Assembly (NCBI RefSeq): GCF_003353175.1
Contig: NZ_QHKS01000012.1
Coordinates: forward strand, 202,120 to 266,119
Source: Paraburkholderia lacunae
Lineage (GTDB): Bacteria > Pseudomonadota > Gammaproteobacteria > Burkholderiales > Burkholderiaceae
DNA: 64,000 nt
Reading direction: 5' to 3'
Shown here: piece by piece, positions 17,266 through 26,075 of the stretch
Position numbering within the stretch: the first letter of the stretch is position 1
How the letters are laid out: every line of letters starts with the position of its first letter
The notes under the pieces: generated by a model
Seen by the model: the letters and a program-made list of their open reading frames with translations, nothing else
What the model was told of the DNA's origin: nothing
Databases searched by the model: none
Translations under genes and position numbers: made by a program

Positions 17266-18192
17266 CTAACGGACCAGCAAGGCTGCTGCTGAAAACCCTC
17301 CGACGCCTCGTGCAAAGAGCAGGAGCGGTCTGCCCGGCACCAGTCCATGACATTGGGCAAGATTGATGAACGCGTCGCTGACGGTGACGTGGCCAATACG
17401 GGCAAAATTTTCCGAGAACAGCCGGTCCTGCGGAACCTGAAGCGAATCGAGCAGGCGGTGCCACGCAGGCAGATCCAGATGGTGGGGCAGGATACGCTGG
17501 ATGTCATCCAGTGTGAACCGTGCCTGCTGGACTGTCTGCCTGATCAGGCTACGCGCCGTCAAGAAGTTCTGTGCTGCCAGGCGTGATTCCTCATTTGCCA
17601 GTACCCCGCGCCAGCCCAGGCCGCTGGCATGCGTGGTGACCGCGAGCAGGCGGTTTACGGGGGCGTCGCGCTCGATGAATGCTGCAAACGCACCGTCACC
17701 CAGAATCCCTTCGGCTTGCATTAACCTTTCCGATGTCAACGGCATGACGTCGGCGCCGGCAAGCAGGACCCGTTTCATGTGGGGCCGGGCGATAAACAGC
17801 GCGCGAATCACGCGCAGTGCGGCGAGGGCGGATGCGCAGTGCTGCTGGGCGAACGAGAAAGCTTCTGCGTTGGTGAAGCCGAAGCGGTCACAGAGCACGC
17901 CGGGTAACGACTGCGGCGGTGGCGCAACGCTGCCCTGGAGCGTATGCACGTAGACGAGGCAGTCGACTTCACGCGGCGCGATACCCGAGGCAAGCAGGAG
18001 ACGCTGGATTGCGCTGGCCGCGAGTCCGATTGCGGTCTGCCCATTCGCACTGCGGTAGTAACGCATCCCGGCCCGCTCCAGGTTTAGCACGGTGGCGATG
18101 TTCTGCTGGGTTCGCTTTCCCCAGCTCCGGACGTCGTCGATGTGTTGGGGAAGATGGAAGGCGATGTGCGGTATACCGAGATCGGGGATCAT
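17266..18192 (-). CDS. KAS III-like condensing enzyme, catalytic subunit (pair 1)
   Basis: 308 residues from the ATG at 18192, which overlaps the stop of the preceding gene by four bases. It has the thiolase fold of FabH: VYVHTLQGS, the nucleophile Cys119 in FAQQHCASALAALR, ILPHHLDLPAW with His237/238 at the FabH catalytic His, and a C-terminal RGVGGFSAAALL. The position of the FabH Asn (GNTS) reads GHVT, so the triad is Cys-His-His. It is related to the second pair's Cys subunit (23829-24776). It probably condenses or transfers an acyl group, as a heterodimer with the preceding gene product. Confidence 0.8.
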   Translation of the reverse strand: MIPDLGIPHIAFHLPQHIDDVRSWGKRTQQNIATVLNLERAGMRYYRSANGQTAIGLAASAIQRLLLASGIAPREVDCLVYVHTLQGSVAPPPQSLPGVLCDRFGFTNAEAFSFAQQHCASALAALRVIRALFIARPHMKRVLLAGADVMPLTSERLMQAEGILGDGAFAAFIERDAPVNRLLAVTTHASGLGWRGVLANEESRLAAQNFLTARSLIRQTVQQARFTLDDIQRILPHHLDLPAWHRLLDSLQVPQDRLFSENFARIGHVTVSDAFINLAQCHGLVPGRPLLLFARGVGGFSAAALLVR

Positions 18193-19250
18193 GAGACGGA
18201 CCGGACATCGTTCTGCCGATAGAGGAAGGGTGCGCCGCGCGTCTCCAGCAGCGCAGTGCCGATAAAACCGCCGAACCCGTAGCCCCACAGCAGCACGCGA
18301 TGGGGCCGACGACAGGCGGCGCCGCTGAGCGCCTGTGCAAGTCGTACGATGGATTCGGCTGCGCCAAGATGAACGCAAACCTGATGCTGTACCACGGCGT
18401 CTGGCCTGCCGAGGAATCTCCATACTGCACCGCTGAGCGACGGGATGCCAGGGTGCCCAACCACCTCGTCAATGTCGTCCGGACGAAGGCCGTGTCGCGC
18501 GAGGAGAGAGTCGATCATCGATAGCGAGGTGAATGTCCGGGCGTTGGGGATTCCGGTTGCATGGCGACAGATGTCAACGGCAACGTGCCGGGCTGCCACA
18601 TCGAGCAGCTGCATGCCACCTGTTCCGTTGTCGGTTCTTTCAACGAGCAGCGCACCGGCGGCATCGCCGTGCACGATGTCAGGTCCGCATATTCTGGAAA
18701 ACGGCGGACACCACTTCTCCGCTGCGACGATCAGTATCGTGTGGACGTCCGGTTCAGCGATGAGCAGATCGGATGCAAGCCGCAATGCAGTGAATGGCGA
18801 CGCACCATGCTGCTGGGAGAGCGAAAAAGGAAAGCATGGTGTGCCGACTTCTGCACAAAGCCGTCCGGCAATCGTGGTCGAAACGTGCTCATCGAGGCTG
18901 CTGTGACAGAAGACGATGACATCGATCGGGCGCGCATCCGGCGGGCGTGTGGCGCAGATCGCGTTTGCCACTTTTGCGGCGAGTCCTGATAGATCTGTAC
19001 CGGTTTCGACTGGTACCGCGCAGGCCAGGTCGGGTGGTGGAAGATCGGGATGCACAGGCGGCGAGCCACCGGTTTCCCCACCTGGCCACGCCTCGAGCCA
19101 GTGCCCGTAGTCGGGATGCCATGACTTCACCCACGCATCCCAGCCGGAATGCCCGGTCGTGCGCAGTGCCGACTCAATCGCCGTCCATTGGGACAGCGGT
19201 ATGGCGTCTGGCACCCAGGCCGTCACTGCGGTGATGACGGGTAGGTTCAT
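18189..19250 (-). CDS. KAS III-like partner lacking the active Cys (pair 1)
   Basis: 353 residues, FabH-like fold (VIVFCHSSLDEH, TILIVAAEKWCPP, HGDAAGALLVE, LLWGYGFGGFIGTALLE). The nucleophile position reads SLSQQHGASPF, with Gly149 where the partner has Cys, so it should not be acylated. The N-terminus is longer than FabH. Coupling by ATGA to the Cys-bearing gene argues for a heterodimer in the manner of PqsB/PqsC. It overlaps the GNAT gene upstream by four bases. Confidence 0.75.
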   Translation of the reverse strand: MNLPVITAVTAWVPDAIPLSQWTAIESALRTTGHSGWDAWVKSWHPDYGHWLEAWPGGETGGSPPVHPDLPPPDLACAVPVETGTDLSGLAAKVANAICATRPPDARPIDVIVFCHSSLDEHVSTTIAGRLCAEVGTPCFPFSLSQQHGASPFTALRLASDLLIAEPDVHTILIVAAEKWCPPFSRICGPDIVHGDAAGALLVERTDNGTGGMQLLDVAARHVAVDICRHATGIPNARTFTSLSMIDSLLARHGLRPDDIDEVVGHPGIPSLSGAVWRFLGRPDAVVQHQVCVHLGAAESIVRLAQALSGAACRRPHRVLLWGYGFGGFIGTALLETRGAPFLYRQNDVRSVS

Positions 19251-19855
19251 GCGCGATCCCCGGCTGAACCGGAGCTGTTGGAGAGATCGGCGGGCAGCAG
19301 ATCATAGAGGACGCGCCCAAACCGCGATCCATGCATGACGTGGCAATCGCGCTGCAGCCCGATGAGGCGAAAGCCGATCCGGTCGAGCAGACGCCGGGAG
19401 CGTACGTTGCTGTCCACAGCCCACGCAGTGATGCTGTGCAGCCGGCCGGTTTCGAACGCCTCGCGGAGGATTTCCGTGGAGGCGAGAAGCGTCATGTCCG
19501 TGCATGCCGGGCGCCGGCTGTCGCGCAGTACCCAGAACGAACCGGTGCCAAAAGCATGCGTCAGATCACTGACGGCCACAAGTCCGCTGGCGAGCTTGTG
19601 GCCCGTGGGTCCGAAAACGCGGAGGCGATGTCGACCGCTTTGCATCATGAGCTGCACGGCGAGCACGGGAAGTGTCTGGCGACCCTGTCCGAAATCGAAC
19701 CACCGGATGATGTCCGGCTCGGCGAGCCAGGCAGCGATGTCATTGACATCGTTACAGTCGGGCTCACGAAGCCAGCATGAACCGGATTCTCCGCCTGTCC
19801 GGTGGGATCCGTCAGTGTGGTGTGCGGGTTCTACCGCCGGGCCCTGGCTGCTCAC
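19247..19855 (-). CDS. GNAT family N-acyltransferase
   Basis: 202 residues. RLLDRIGFRLIGLQRDCHVMHG is the RimJ/RimL-type GNAT C-terminal pattern, and ITAWAVDSNVRSRRLLDRIGF is the standard cofactor-helix plus adjacent loop. It would transfer an acyl group from acyl-CoA (or ACP) to an amine. In the cluster it may acylate or tailor the amine made by the PLP decarboxylase; this is inferred. Four-base overlap downstream and one spacer base upstream mark it as operonic. Confidence 0.78.
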   Translation of the reverse strand: MSSQGPAVEPAHHTDGSHRTGGESGSCWLREPDCNDVNDIAAWLAEPDIIRWFDFGQGRQTLPVLAVQLMMQSGRHRLRVFGPTGHKLASGLVAVSDLTHAFGTGSFWVLRDSRRPACTDMTLLASTEILREAFETGRLHSITAWAVDSNVRSRRLLDRIGFRLIGLQRDCHVMHGSRFGRVLYDLLPADLSNSSGSAGDRA

Positions 19856-19856
19856 G

Positions 19857-20957
19857 TCAACTCGCCTGCTGGTGAGCGCCGGGCGCAGTGAGCGCGCATA
19901 GTCCAGCTTCGAGTTTCATCAACAGTATCGCAAACCAGTGCACCGTCTGGAAGCGAGCCGCTGGCGGCAGCCCCCGCACGTAGCCATGGCCGCCGCAAAG
20001 CTGCACAAGCTCCCGCGCAACGTCCATCGCTTCGGTGGCAATGTGGCGGGCCATCAACCGTACGGGTTCGATCTGCGCCTGCGCATCCTGTAGTGCGATG
20101 GACCGGAGAAAAAGGTGGATGGTGTGGGCCGATATGAGCATGTCGGCAAGCCGCACAGCGACGAGCTGATGGGCGGCGATCGGCTTTCGAAACGTCTGCC
20201 GGGCGGCGCTGTAGGCAAGGGCGAAGTTCACGCCGTGCTGGACGGCGCCCGAGAGCAGCGCAGCGAGGTAGGTTGCTGCGTCGACAAGCCACTGGCGTAC
20301 CGGATTGCCTTCCGGGATCGCGCCCCCGGGCACAACCAGAAGTGGCATATCGCCTGTTGACGCTGTGGTGTATCGCTCGATGGAGAGTGCGCCCGGCAGG
20401 GCAACGGCGGCGGAACCCTGAGTGCCCCGTCTTGCAGGCAGCGTGGCGAGCACGAGTTGCGGACGTTCACCGTCCATCCGGACCATCATTGCCTGCGAGC
20501 ATGCGTGCTGGCGCAACACCCAGAAACCTGAAGCATCGACGTCGGGGATACCCGGTGCGATCGATGTTGTGCCGTCGAGGTAATGCTGGATATTCTGATC
20601 AGGTAGCAGGCCGAGTGCATCGTAGTCGCGAAGCGTCATCAGCGCGGCGCTGCTGAGTGTCAGCTCGGCGCCCCGCTCGAGCGGGCCTGCCGCGAACTGT
20701 TCAACGACAAGTGCAAGGTCGTGCCGGCTGATACCCATGCCGCCCATCTGTTGCGGCAGGATCATGGTCGCGAGGTCAAGCGTCGCGGCGAGCCGGACCG
20801 TCTCGCCCCACCGGGCGATGTCTGGCGCGCCACCCAGCAGTGGCTCCAGGCGCTCACGCGCAAACTGGCCTGCGGCCGCAACCAGTCCCTGCTGGTCGTT
20901 GTTGAGTGCCCAGGATCCCGGTGCGAGGTCCGCGACGACGGATTCACGGAATGGCAT
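19857..20957 (-). CDS. Acyl-CoA dehydrogenase-like flavoprotein (atypical)
   Basis: 366 residues, shorter than usual. The fold is recognisable from LPQQMGGMGIS near the N-terminus and the helical C-terminus AYSAARQTFRKPIAAHQLVAVRLADM, then LVQLCGGHGYVRGLPPAARFQTVHWF. The usual EGT catalytic motif after the GGHGY helix is absent (the chain continues AILLMKLEAGLCAL). Central FAD-contact motifs are also weak. It may be a non-standard oxidase or an inactive partner of the other dehydrogenase of the cluster. Confidence 0.75.
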   Translation of the reverse strand: MPFRESVVADLAPGSWALNNDQQGLVAAAGQFARERLEPLLGGAPDIARWGETVRLAATLDLATMILPQQMGGMGISRHDLALVVEQFAAGPLERGAELTLSSAALMTLRDYDALGLLPDQNIQHYLDGTTSIAPGIPDVDASGFWVLRQHACSQAMMVRMDGERPQLVLATLPARRGTQGSAAVALPGALSIERYTTASTGDMPLLVVPGGAIPEGNPVRQWLVDAATYLAALLSGAVQHGVNFALAYSAARQTFRKPIAAHQLVAVRLADMLISAHTIHLFLRSIALQDAQAQIEPVRLMARHIATEAMDVARELVQLCGGHGYVRGLPPAARFQTVHWFAILLMKLEAGLCALTAPGAHQQAS

Positions 20958-20981
20958 GACGTTTCTCCGGATGTTGTGGCC

Positions 20982-22190
20982 TCACACGAGCATTTCGACG
21001 GGTTCGGGGTGGCTGAGGAAATGCACCGGACTCGCCGAACGGCCATAGGCACCCGACTGCTGCACCACCACGAAATCCCCGATGTGTGCATCGGGAAGTT
21101 CGACGTCGTCCGCGAGACGGTCGAGCGGCGTGCAGAGGCACCCGACTACGTGACACCGCTCGCGTGGCTCGCCATCTGGACGGTTGCCGATCACGACCGG
21201 AAAGTTCCGGCGCAGGACCTGGCCGAAGTTGCCGGAGGCCGCCAGGTGATGATGCAGTCCGCCGTCCGTGATGACGAATGTTCTGCCGCGCGACACTTTC
21301 CGGTCGATGACACGGCACACATAGATACCGGCCTCGCCCACGAGGTAACGCCCAAGTTCCAGGATCGGCGTCGTTCCAGGCAGGCGTTCGCAAAGCGGTG
21401 GCAGCCAGTCGTGCATCGCTTCGCAGACCGTCTTTACATCGAGCGGTGTCTCGCCGGGAAAGTAGGGGATGCCAAAGCCGCCGCCGAGATTCACGAACCG
21501 CGGCGGTTGCGGCAGACCGCTGGCGAGGCGAAGGATGAGGTCCGCACTCTGGCGCTGCGCCTCGATGATAGTTGCCACATGGAGGCACTGCGAGCCCCAG
21601 AAGACGTGGAAGCCGGCGAGCGCGACTTCCCGCGCTTCGAGTTCGCGCAGCAATGCCGGAACCTGGTCGACATCGACGCCGAAGGGCGCCGCGCCGCCGC
21701 CCATGCGCATGCCGCTGTGTCCGACCTGAAAATCCGGATTGACGCGGATCGCCACGTTGGGCTGCACGCCCAGCTCCCATCCGAGCGCGGTAACAAGCCG
21801 CAACTGGGTTTCCGACTCGACGTGAACATTGACACCGCTGGCGACCGCGCGACGCAGGTCGTCGTGAGACTTGCCTGGCCCGGCAAAGCCGATTGCCGTT
21901 GGGGAGGTACCGGCATCGAGCGCCCGCGCCATCTCCTGCGCGGAGGCAACATCGAATCCGTCGACCCGCTCGGCCAGGTAGTGGATCACGGCGGGCATCG
22001 GATTCGCCTTGATCGAGTAGTGAAGGTGCATGGCGGAGGGCAGCAGGCTGCGCAGTTCCCGCACGCGGGTGTCGATCGCTGCATGGTCGTATGCGAAGAA
22101 CGGCGTACGCCCGGCGCGGTCGGCCAGCTGGCGCACGTCGATGCCGCCGAACTGCAGCCCGGGGGGGCGCCTGATGAAGGTGAGGCTCAT
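20982..22190 (-). CDS. PLP-dependent decarboxylase, fold type III (LysA-like)
   Basis: 402 residues. HYSIKANP holds the PLP-binding Lys61. FVNLGGGFGIPYFPGET is the phosphate-binding Gly loop, GRYLVGEAGIYVCRVIDRK the conserved strand, and VVGCLCTPLDRLADD the Cys-containing active-site motif from the second subunit. It resembles diaminopimelate/ornithine decarboxylases and the subgroup found with acyl-AMP ligases and ACPs. It should decarboxylate an amino acid, free or carrier-linked; the substrate is not evident. Its start overlaps the ligase stop by four bases. Confidence 0.88.
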   Translation of the reverse strand: MSLTFIRRPPGLQFGGIDVRQLADRAGRTPFFAYDHAAIDTRVRELRSLLPSAMHLHYSIKANPMPAVIHYLAERVDGFDVASAQEMARALDAGTSPTAIGFAGPGKSHDDLRRAVASGVNVHVESETQLRLVTALGWELGVQPNVAIRVNPDFQVGHSGMRMGGGAAPFGVDVDQVPALLRELEAREVALAGFHVFWGSQCLHVATIIEAQRQSADLILRLASGLPQPPRFVNLGGGFGIPYFPGETPLDVKTVCEAMHDWLPPLCERLPGTTPILELGRYLVGEAGIYVCRVIDRKVSRGRTFVITDGGLHHHLAASGNFGQVLRRNFPVVIGNRPDGEPRERCHVVGCLCTPLDRLADDVELPDAHIGDFVVVQQSGAYGRSASPVHFLSHPEPVEMLV

Positions 22191-23803
22191 GATGGTTTCT
22201 CCCCTGAGTCGCGCGCGAGCGATGCAAGCCCGGATGACGCAACCTCGCTGCGCAGTGCCGCCCGGTCGAATTTTCCGTTGGGGTTACGAGGAATATCGGG
22301 ATAACTAATGATATGTCGCGGAACCATGTAACGCGGCAGGCGCTGCGTGCACCAGTTGCGTAGCTCTTCGACGTCTGAATCACCGCTCAGGACGACGAGT
22401 AGCGCCACTGCTTCGCTAAGCGCGTCATCCGGGACGCCCAGCGCGACGGCTTCAACGACAAGTCCACTCGCGTGGACCGTTTCCTCGATCTCCTCCGGAC
22501 TGATCCGGTAGCCGGAACTCTTGATCTGGGCGTCGTTGCGGGCGATGAAATAGAGAAAGCCTTCGGCGTCGCACCGTACGAGATCACCTGACCACACCGC
22601 CATATCACGCGCCGAGCCGCCCGGCTTTGCTTCAGGAGAGGGGCGGTAGCGTTGCGCGGAGCGCGCAGCGTCGTTCCAGTAGCCGAGCGTGACGCATGCG
22701 CCGACATGCACGAGCTCGCCTGCTTCGTTCGAGGCGCACGGCGTACCGTCTTCATGGGCCACCAGTATGCGCGCATTGGGCACGGCCTTGCCGATCGAGT
22801 CGGGCCGACGGTCAACCTCGGCAGGGTCGAGGAATGTGGAGCGAAATGCCTCCGTCAGCCCGTACATCAGGAACGGCTTGGCCCGCGGAAACAGCGCCCT
22901 CAACTTCTGCAGTACAGGTAGCGGAAGGCGCCCCCCGGTGTTGGCGAAGTAGCGCAGATTATTGCGCACCGCGTCTGGCCAGGTTGCGCCCGTGAGTTGC
23001 ATCCACAACGGCGGTACACCGGTGATCGCAGTGATGTGTTCCCGCTCGCACGCGAGGACAGCATCGTGCGCAGTGAGATAGTTCAGCAGCACTGCTGTCG
23101 CGCCTGCCGACCACGCCGAGGTCAACTGGCTGAGGCCCGCATCGAAGCTCAGGGGCAGAACGGCAAGGACGCGGTCAGATGGTTCGTGCCGCAGATATTC
23201 GGCGACGCTCCAGGCGCCTTCGAGCAGATTCCGGTGGCTGAGCATCACGCCCTTGGGCAGTCCCGTCGAGCCCGATGTATAGAGTAGGGCTGCAAGGTCG
23301 GTGTCGATGCACGTTGCAGCCGAGGCCGGCATCGGCGCTTCGTCGGGGCCGGTGAGAGAGTCTGGCCAGCGGTGAACCCTGACGCCGGTCGCCTGATCAG
23401 AAGGAGCCAGGTCTGGTTCGTCTACGAGGATTACATCGGACACCGGCGGAACGCCCGCAGCGGCCAGGGAGCGGGCGCGCAATGCGGTGGTCACGAGGCA
23501 CCGGGCGCCGCTGTCACGAAGCACGTGGACCACCTGGTCCGGTTTCAGGAGCGGATTCACCGGAACGAAAACGCATCCTGCGGCACAGGCACCGAGCAGC
23601 GACACGACGGTCTCGATTCGCTTGTCGAGAAAGATGGCGACGCGTTCGCCTGGAGCCACGCCGAGGGAAGACAAGGCCTGTCCGAACGCATGACTGCGCT
23701 GCAGCAGTTGGCGGTAGGTGAGGCGGACATCGCCGCAGACGAGCGATTCCGCATCGGGTGTGCGGCGCGCTGCCGACTGGACAAGATCAAGGAGGTTTCT
23801 CAT
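22187..23803 (-). CDS. AMP-forming acyl-CoA/ACP ligase
   Basis: 538 residues of the ANL superfamily. Core motifs in order: ALLYTSGSTGLPKGVMLSHR (P-loop), MYGLTEAFRSTFLDP, WSGDLVRCDAEG, KSSGYRISPEEIEE, and the catalytic Lys in NPNGKFDR. It activates a carboxylic or amino acid as an adenylate and loads it on CoA or on the ACP two genes upstream. The subgroup with a PLP decarboxylase and ACP is also known in exosortase-linked loci, but no exosortase is here. Substrate unknown. Confidence 0.9.
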   Translation of the reverse strand: MRNLLDLVQSAARRTPDAESLVCGDVRLTYRQLLQRSHAFGQALSSLGVAPGERVAIFLDKRIETVVSLLGACAAGCVFVPVNPLLKPDQVVHVLRDSGARCLVTTALRARSLAAAGVPPVSDVILVDEPDLAPSDQATGVRVHRWPDSLTGPDEAPMPASAATCIDTDLAALLYTSGSTGLPKGVMLSHRNLLEGAWSVAEYLRHEPSDRVLAVLPLSFDAGLSQLTSAWSAGATAVLLNYLTAHDAVLACEREHITAITGVPPLWMQLTGATWPDAVRNNLRYFANTGGRLPLPVLQKLRALFPRAKPFLMYGLTEAFRSTFLDPAEVDRRPDSIGKAVPNARILVAHEDGTPCASNEAGELVHVGACVTLGYWNDAARSAQRYRPSPEAKPGGSARDMAVWSGDLVRCDAEGFLYFIARNDAQIKSSGYRISPEEIEETVHASGLVVEAVALGVPDDALSEAVALLVVLSGDSDVEELRNWCTQRLPRYMVPRHIISYPDIPRNPNGKFDRAALRSEVASSGLASLARDSGEKPS

Positions 23804-23828
23804 GGCCGGATAGAGATCAGGTTCAGGG

Positions 23829-24776
23829 TCAGTGGCGGATTACCATGGCGCCAAAGCAGCCAGCAAGTCCACTGGAGAACAGCAGGGAACAGGAGCCCGG
23901 TTGCCCGGGTGGCGCGGTGTGGAAGTTGATGAACGGGTCGGCGCCGAACACGTGGCCAAGGCGGCCGAAATTCGCCGTGAAAAGACGCTCCTGTGGTACG
24001 GATAGCATGGCCATGAGGCGTGACCAGCCAGGAAGGTTCACGTGGTGAGGCAGGACACGGACGAGCTGATTTCCCTTGATGCCCGCCTGTCGCAGTGCCG
24101 CGCGCATCGTCGTGAATGCTGACCAGTAGTAACGGTCATCCGGCACGGGCTGCAGGTCGTCGTCGGTGCCACGGAAGTAGCGGCCGTCTGTATAAAGGTG
24201 CAGCCCCACGATGCTATTGCGGCCCACGCCGCGCTCCAGCAGGAGCGCGCATGCGCCGTCGCTGTGCAGCGCGACGTCCTGGATGGCGCGCAGATGGTCG
24301 CAGCCCGAGCCCATCACGTCCGCACAGACCACGATCGCCCGCTGGATGGGACGACCTTTGACGGTGAGCACGTGCAGCACGCGGATGGCTGCGATCGGCG
24401 AGACGCAGTTCTGCTGCATCACCGAGAACGCGAGTGCGCGCTCCAGTCCCATATGGGACTGGATGAACGCCGCAGTTCCGGCAGGCGGTGCCAGGACGCT
24501 GCTTTGGATGGTGTGCGTGTAGATTAGGGCATCGATGCTTGCCGGTGCTGTGCCGGTATCCTCAAGCAGGGCGGAAATCGCTTCGCACGCGAATGCGACG
24601 GGTGATGTCGCTGCAGCGTCGTGGAACTGCTGCACACCATTCGCCAGCAATGCGCTTGCGCGAGCCTCCGGAATTCCGCGGCGACGGGCCCAGATATTTG
24701 CATCCACCGTCCGGGTCGGCAGACTGGATGCGATGCCTGACAGCGACAGCACGGCACGGGTTGCGGGCGCAGACAT
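23829..24776 (-). CDS. KAS III-like condensing enzyme, catalytic subunit (pair 2)
   Basis: 315 residues from the ATG at 24776, with GGGAG seven bases upstream; a longer start exists. FSVMQQNCVSPIAAIRV carries Cys124, VLPHHVNLPGW His244/245, and the FabH Asn position is NFGRLGHVFGAD, again with His (275). It shares these features with the pair 1 Cys subunit and so arose by duplication. Two bases separate it from the stop of its Cys-less partner, supporting co-translation and a heterodimer. Confidence 0.82.
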   Translation of the reverse strand: MSAPATRAVLSLSGIASSLPTRTVDANIWARRRGIPEARASALLANGVQQFHDAAATSPVAFACEAISALLEDTGTAPASIDALIYTHTIQSSVLAPPAGTAAFIQSHMGLERALAFSVMQQNCVSPIAAIRVLHVLTVKGRPIQRAIVVCADVMGSGCDHLRAIQDVALHSDGACALLLERGVGRNSIVGLHLYTDGRYFRGTDDDLQPVPDDRYYWSAFTTMRAALRQAGIKGNQLVRVLPHHVNLPGWSRLMAMLSVPQERLFTANFGRLGHVFGADPFINFHTAPPGQPGSCSLLFSSGLAGCFGAMVIRH

Positions 24777-24778
24777 CG

Positions 24779-25813
24779 TTAGCTCCCGCGGTATTCGAGA
24801 AGGGCGCATGCCGCCTGCCCCTGGAAGCCGGCCGACCAAAGCAGGATGCGTTGTCCGTCCGCTGGCACAACCGTTTGCAGCAACACGTGGAGTTGCGCCG
24901 GCGCGTCTGCGGCACACAGATATCCGATGTCGCCCGGTTCCTGGTACCACATTCGCCAGGCAGGCAGTCGGGCCTGTGCGGTGACGTCGCATGCCAGGGT
25001 GGTGTTGATGCGCGGCGGCACGATCCAGTCAAATGCAGTGGGTTTCAGGCCTGCCCGTGCGCACGTCTCCTCAATGACTTCGACTACGACCGCTTCGTCG
25101 ATATAGATATCCTGCGGCGGGACGGACACGGAGGTGGAGGGCGTACATACCGTGAGACCGCGTAAGTGCCATCCGGGACACGCCTCACGCCTGACCAGGA
25201 TCGCGGCCGCGCCATCAGCCAATACGGTCAGCGAACCGGTCTGACGGGAAAATGGCGGGAGCCAGCGTTCAGCCGCGACGATCAGTGTCGTGTGCATGCG
25301 GTCGTCACCGGCCATCATGTCGGCCGCCACTTGTAGCGCGAGAAAGAAGGACACGCCTTGGATCTGTCCGATCGCGAACGGCACGCCCGTCGATCCCAGT
25401 TCGCTGTGCAGGCGACCCGCGCACGATAGCGCGAGATCGTGCTCAAGACTGGTTCCACATACGATGATCTGGTCTGGCACATGGTTTTCTTTCGAGGGAT
25501 ACCGCCGGATAGCTTCGCTGGCTACGGCGGATGCCATTTCCGAGAGGCTGAGGTGTGGCTCGCTGGCGACATGCGTCGGCATCGCTGGGTGGACGGGCCG
25601 GGACGGATGATTTGGGGCGACGGGCGGTGTCGCCTGTCGGCGCCAGCGCAGCGTATCGGCATAGACTGATCGCATGACGGCTTCGCGCATGGAGGTGGGC
25701 GTGGCCCCTGGTTCCTGTGCCAGCGCTTCGGGGCGCACATGTGCCTTCGGTACATACCGCGCTGTCGTCGCGATGCAGATTTGCCCGTGGCCGTGGTCAG
25801 TTGCGACGTACAT
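24779..25813 (-). CDS. KAS III-like partner lacking the active Cys (pair 2)
   Basis: 344 residues from the ATG at 25813, overlapping the ACP gene by 17 bases. The fold is FabH-like (IIVCGTSLEHDLA, TLIVAAERWLPPFSRQTG, LADGAAAILV, LLWSAGFQGQAACALLEY). The nucleophile site reads PFAIGQIQGVSFFLA, with Gly153 in place of Cys. KWCPPFSR/RWLPPFSR and other shared segments tie it to the pair 1 partner. It is presumably a structural or substrate-binding subunit. Confidence 0.75.
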   Translation of the reverse strand: MYVATDHGHGQICIATTARYVPKAHVRPEALAQEPGATPTSMREAVMRSVYADTLRWRRQATPPVAPNHPSRPVHPAMPTHVASEPHLSLSEMASAVASEAIRRYPSKENHVPDQIIVCGTSLEHDLALSCAGRLHSELGSTGVPFAIGQIQGVSFFLALQVAADMMAGDDRMHTTLIVAAERWLPPFSRQTGSLTVLADGAAAILVRREACPGWHLRGLTVCTPSTSVSVPPQDIYIDEAVVVEVIEETCARAGLKPTAFDWIVPPRINTTLACDVTAQARLPAWRMWYQEPGDIGYLCAADAPAQLHVLLQTVVPADGQRILLWSAGFQGQAACALLEYRGS

Positions 25814-26075
25814 GGGATTCCACGAAGGAGACCAGGTTGCCGAAACGTAGAAAGAGGTCGGACGAGAGATCTTCCGGCGCAAGTGTGAAGCCGAAGCGCT
25901 GCTCGAGCTGAAGAAGCAGGTCTGTCATGTTCATTGAGTCGACGCCGACGTCGAACAGGTTCGTGTCGTCCGCGATCAGGTCCGCAGCCATGGTGCTGCC
26001 GATAGCCGACAGCAGGCATGACCTGATGGTGGCTGCGATTTCATCGCGCCCGGGGCTGTGCATGTTATGCGTCAT
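25797..26075 (-). CDS. Acyl carrier protein
   Basis: 92 residues, acidic, with the phosphopantetheine attachment Ser47 in LFDVGVDSMNMTDLLLQLEQRFG, the standard carrier-protein motif. The helical pattern matches a single ACP domain. It overlaps the dehydrogenase upstream (11 bases) and the KAS-like gene downstream (17 bases), so its stoichiometry is tied to them. It probably carries the substrate activated by the ligase. Confidence 0.92.
   Translation of the reverse strand: MTHNMHSPGRDEIAATIRSCLLSAIGSTMAADLIADDTNLFDVGVDSMNMTDLLLQLEQRFGFTLAPEDLSSDLFLRFGNLVSFVESHVRRN

Noticed and set aside
20721..22304. 527-codon plus-strand frame opposite the decarboxylase
   Set aside because: Shadow of high-GC coding; the minus strand carries PLP-decarboxylase motifs and operon overlaps.
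22187..23803. Assignment of ligase and decarboxylase to an exosortase/EPS locus
   Set aside because: The subgroup resemblance exists, but no exosortase, PEP-CTERM protein or polysaccharide gene is nearby.
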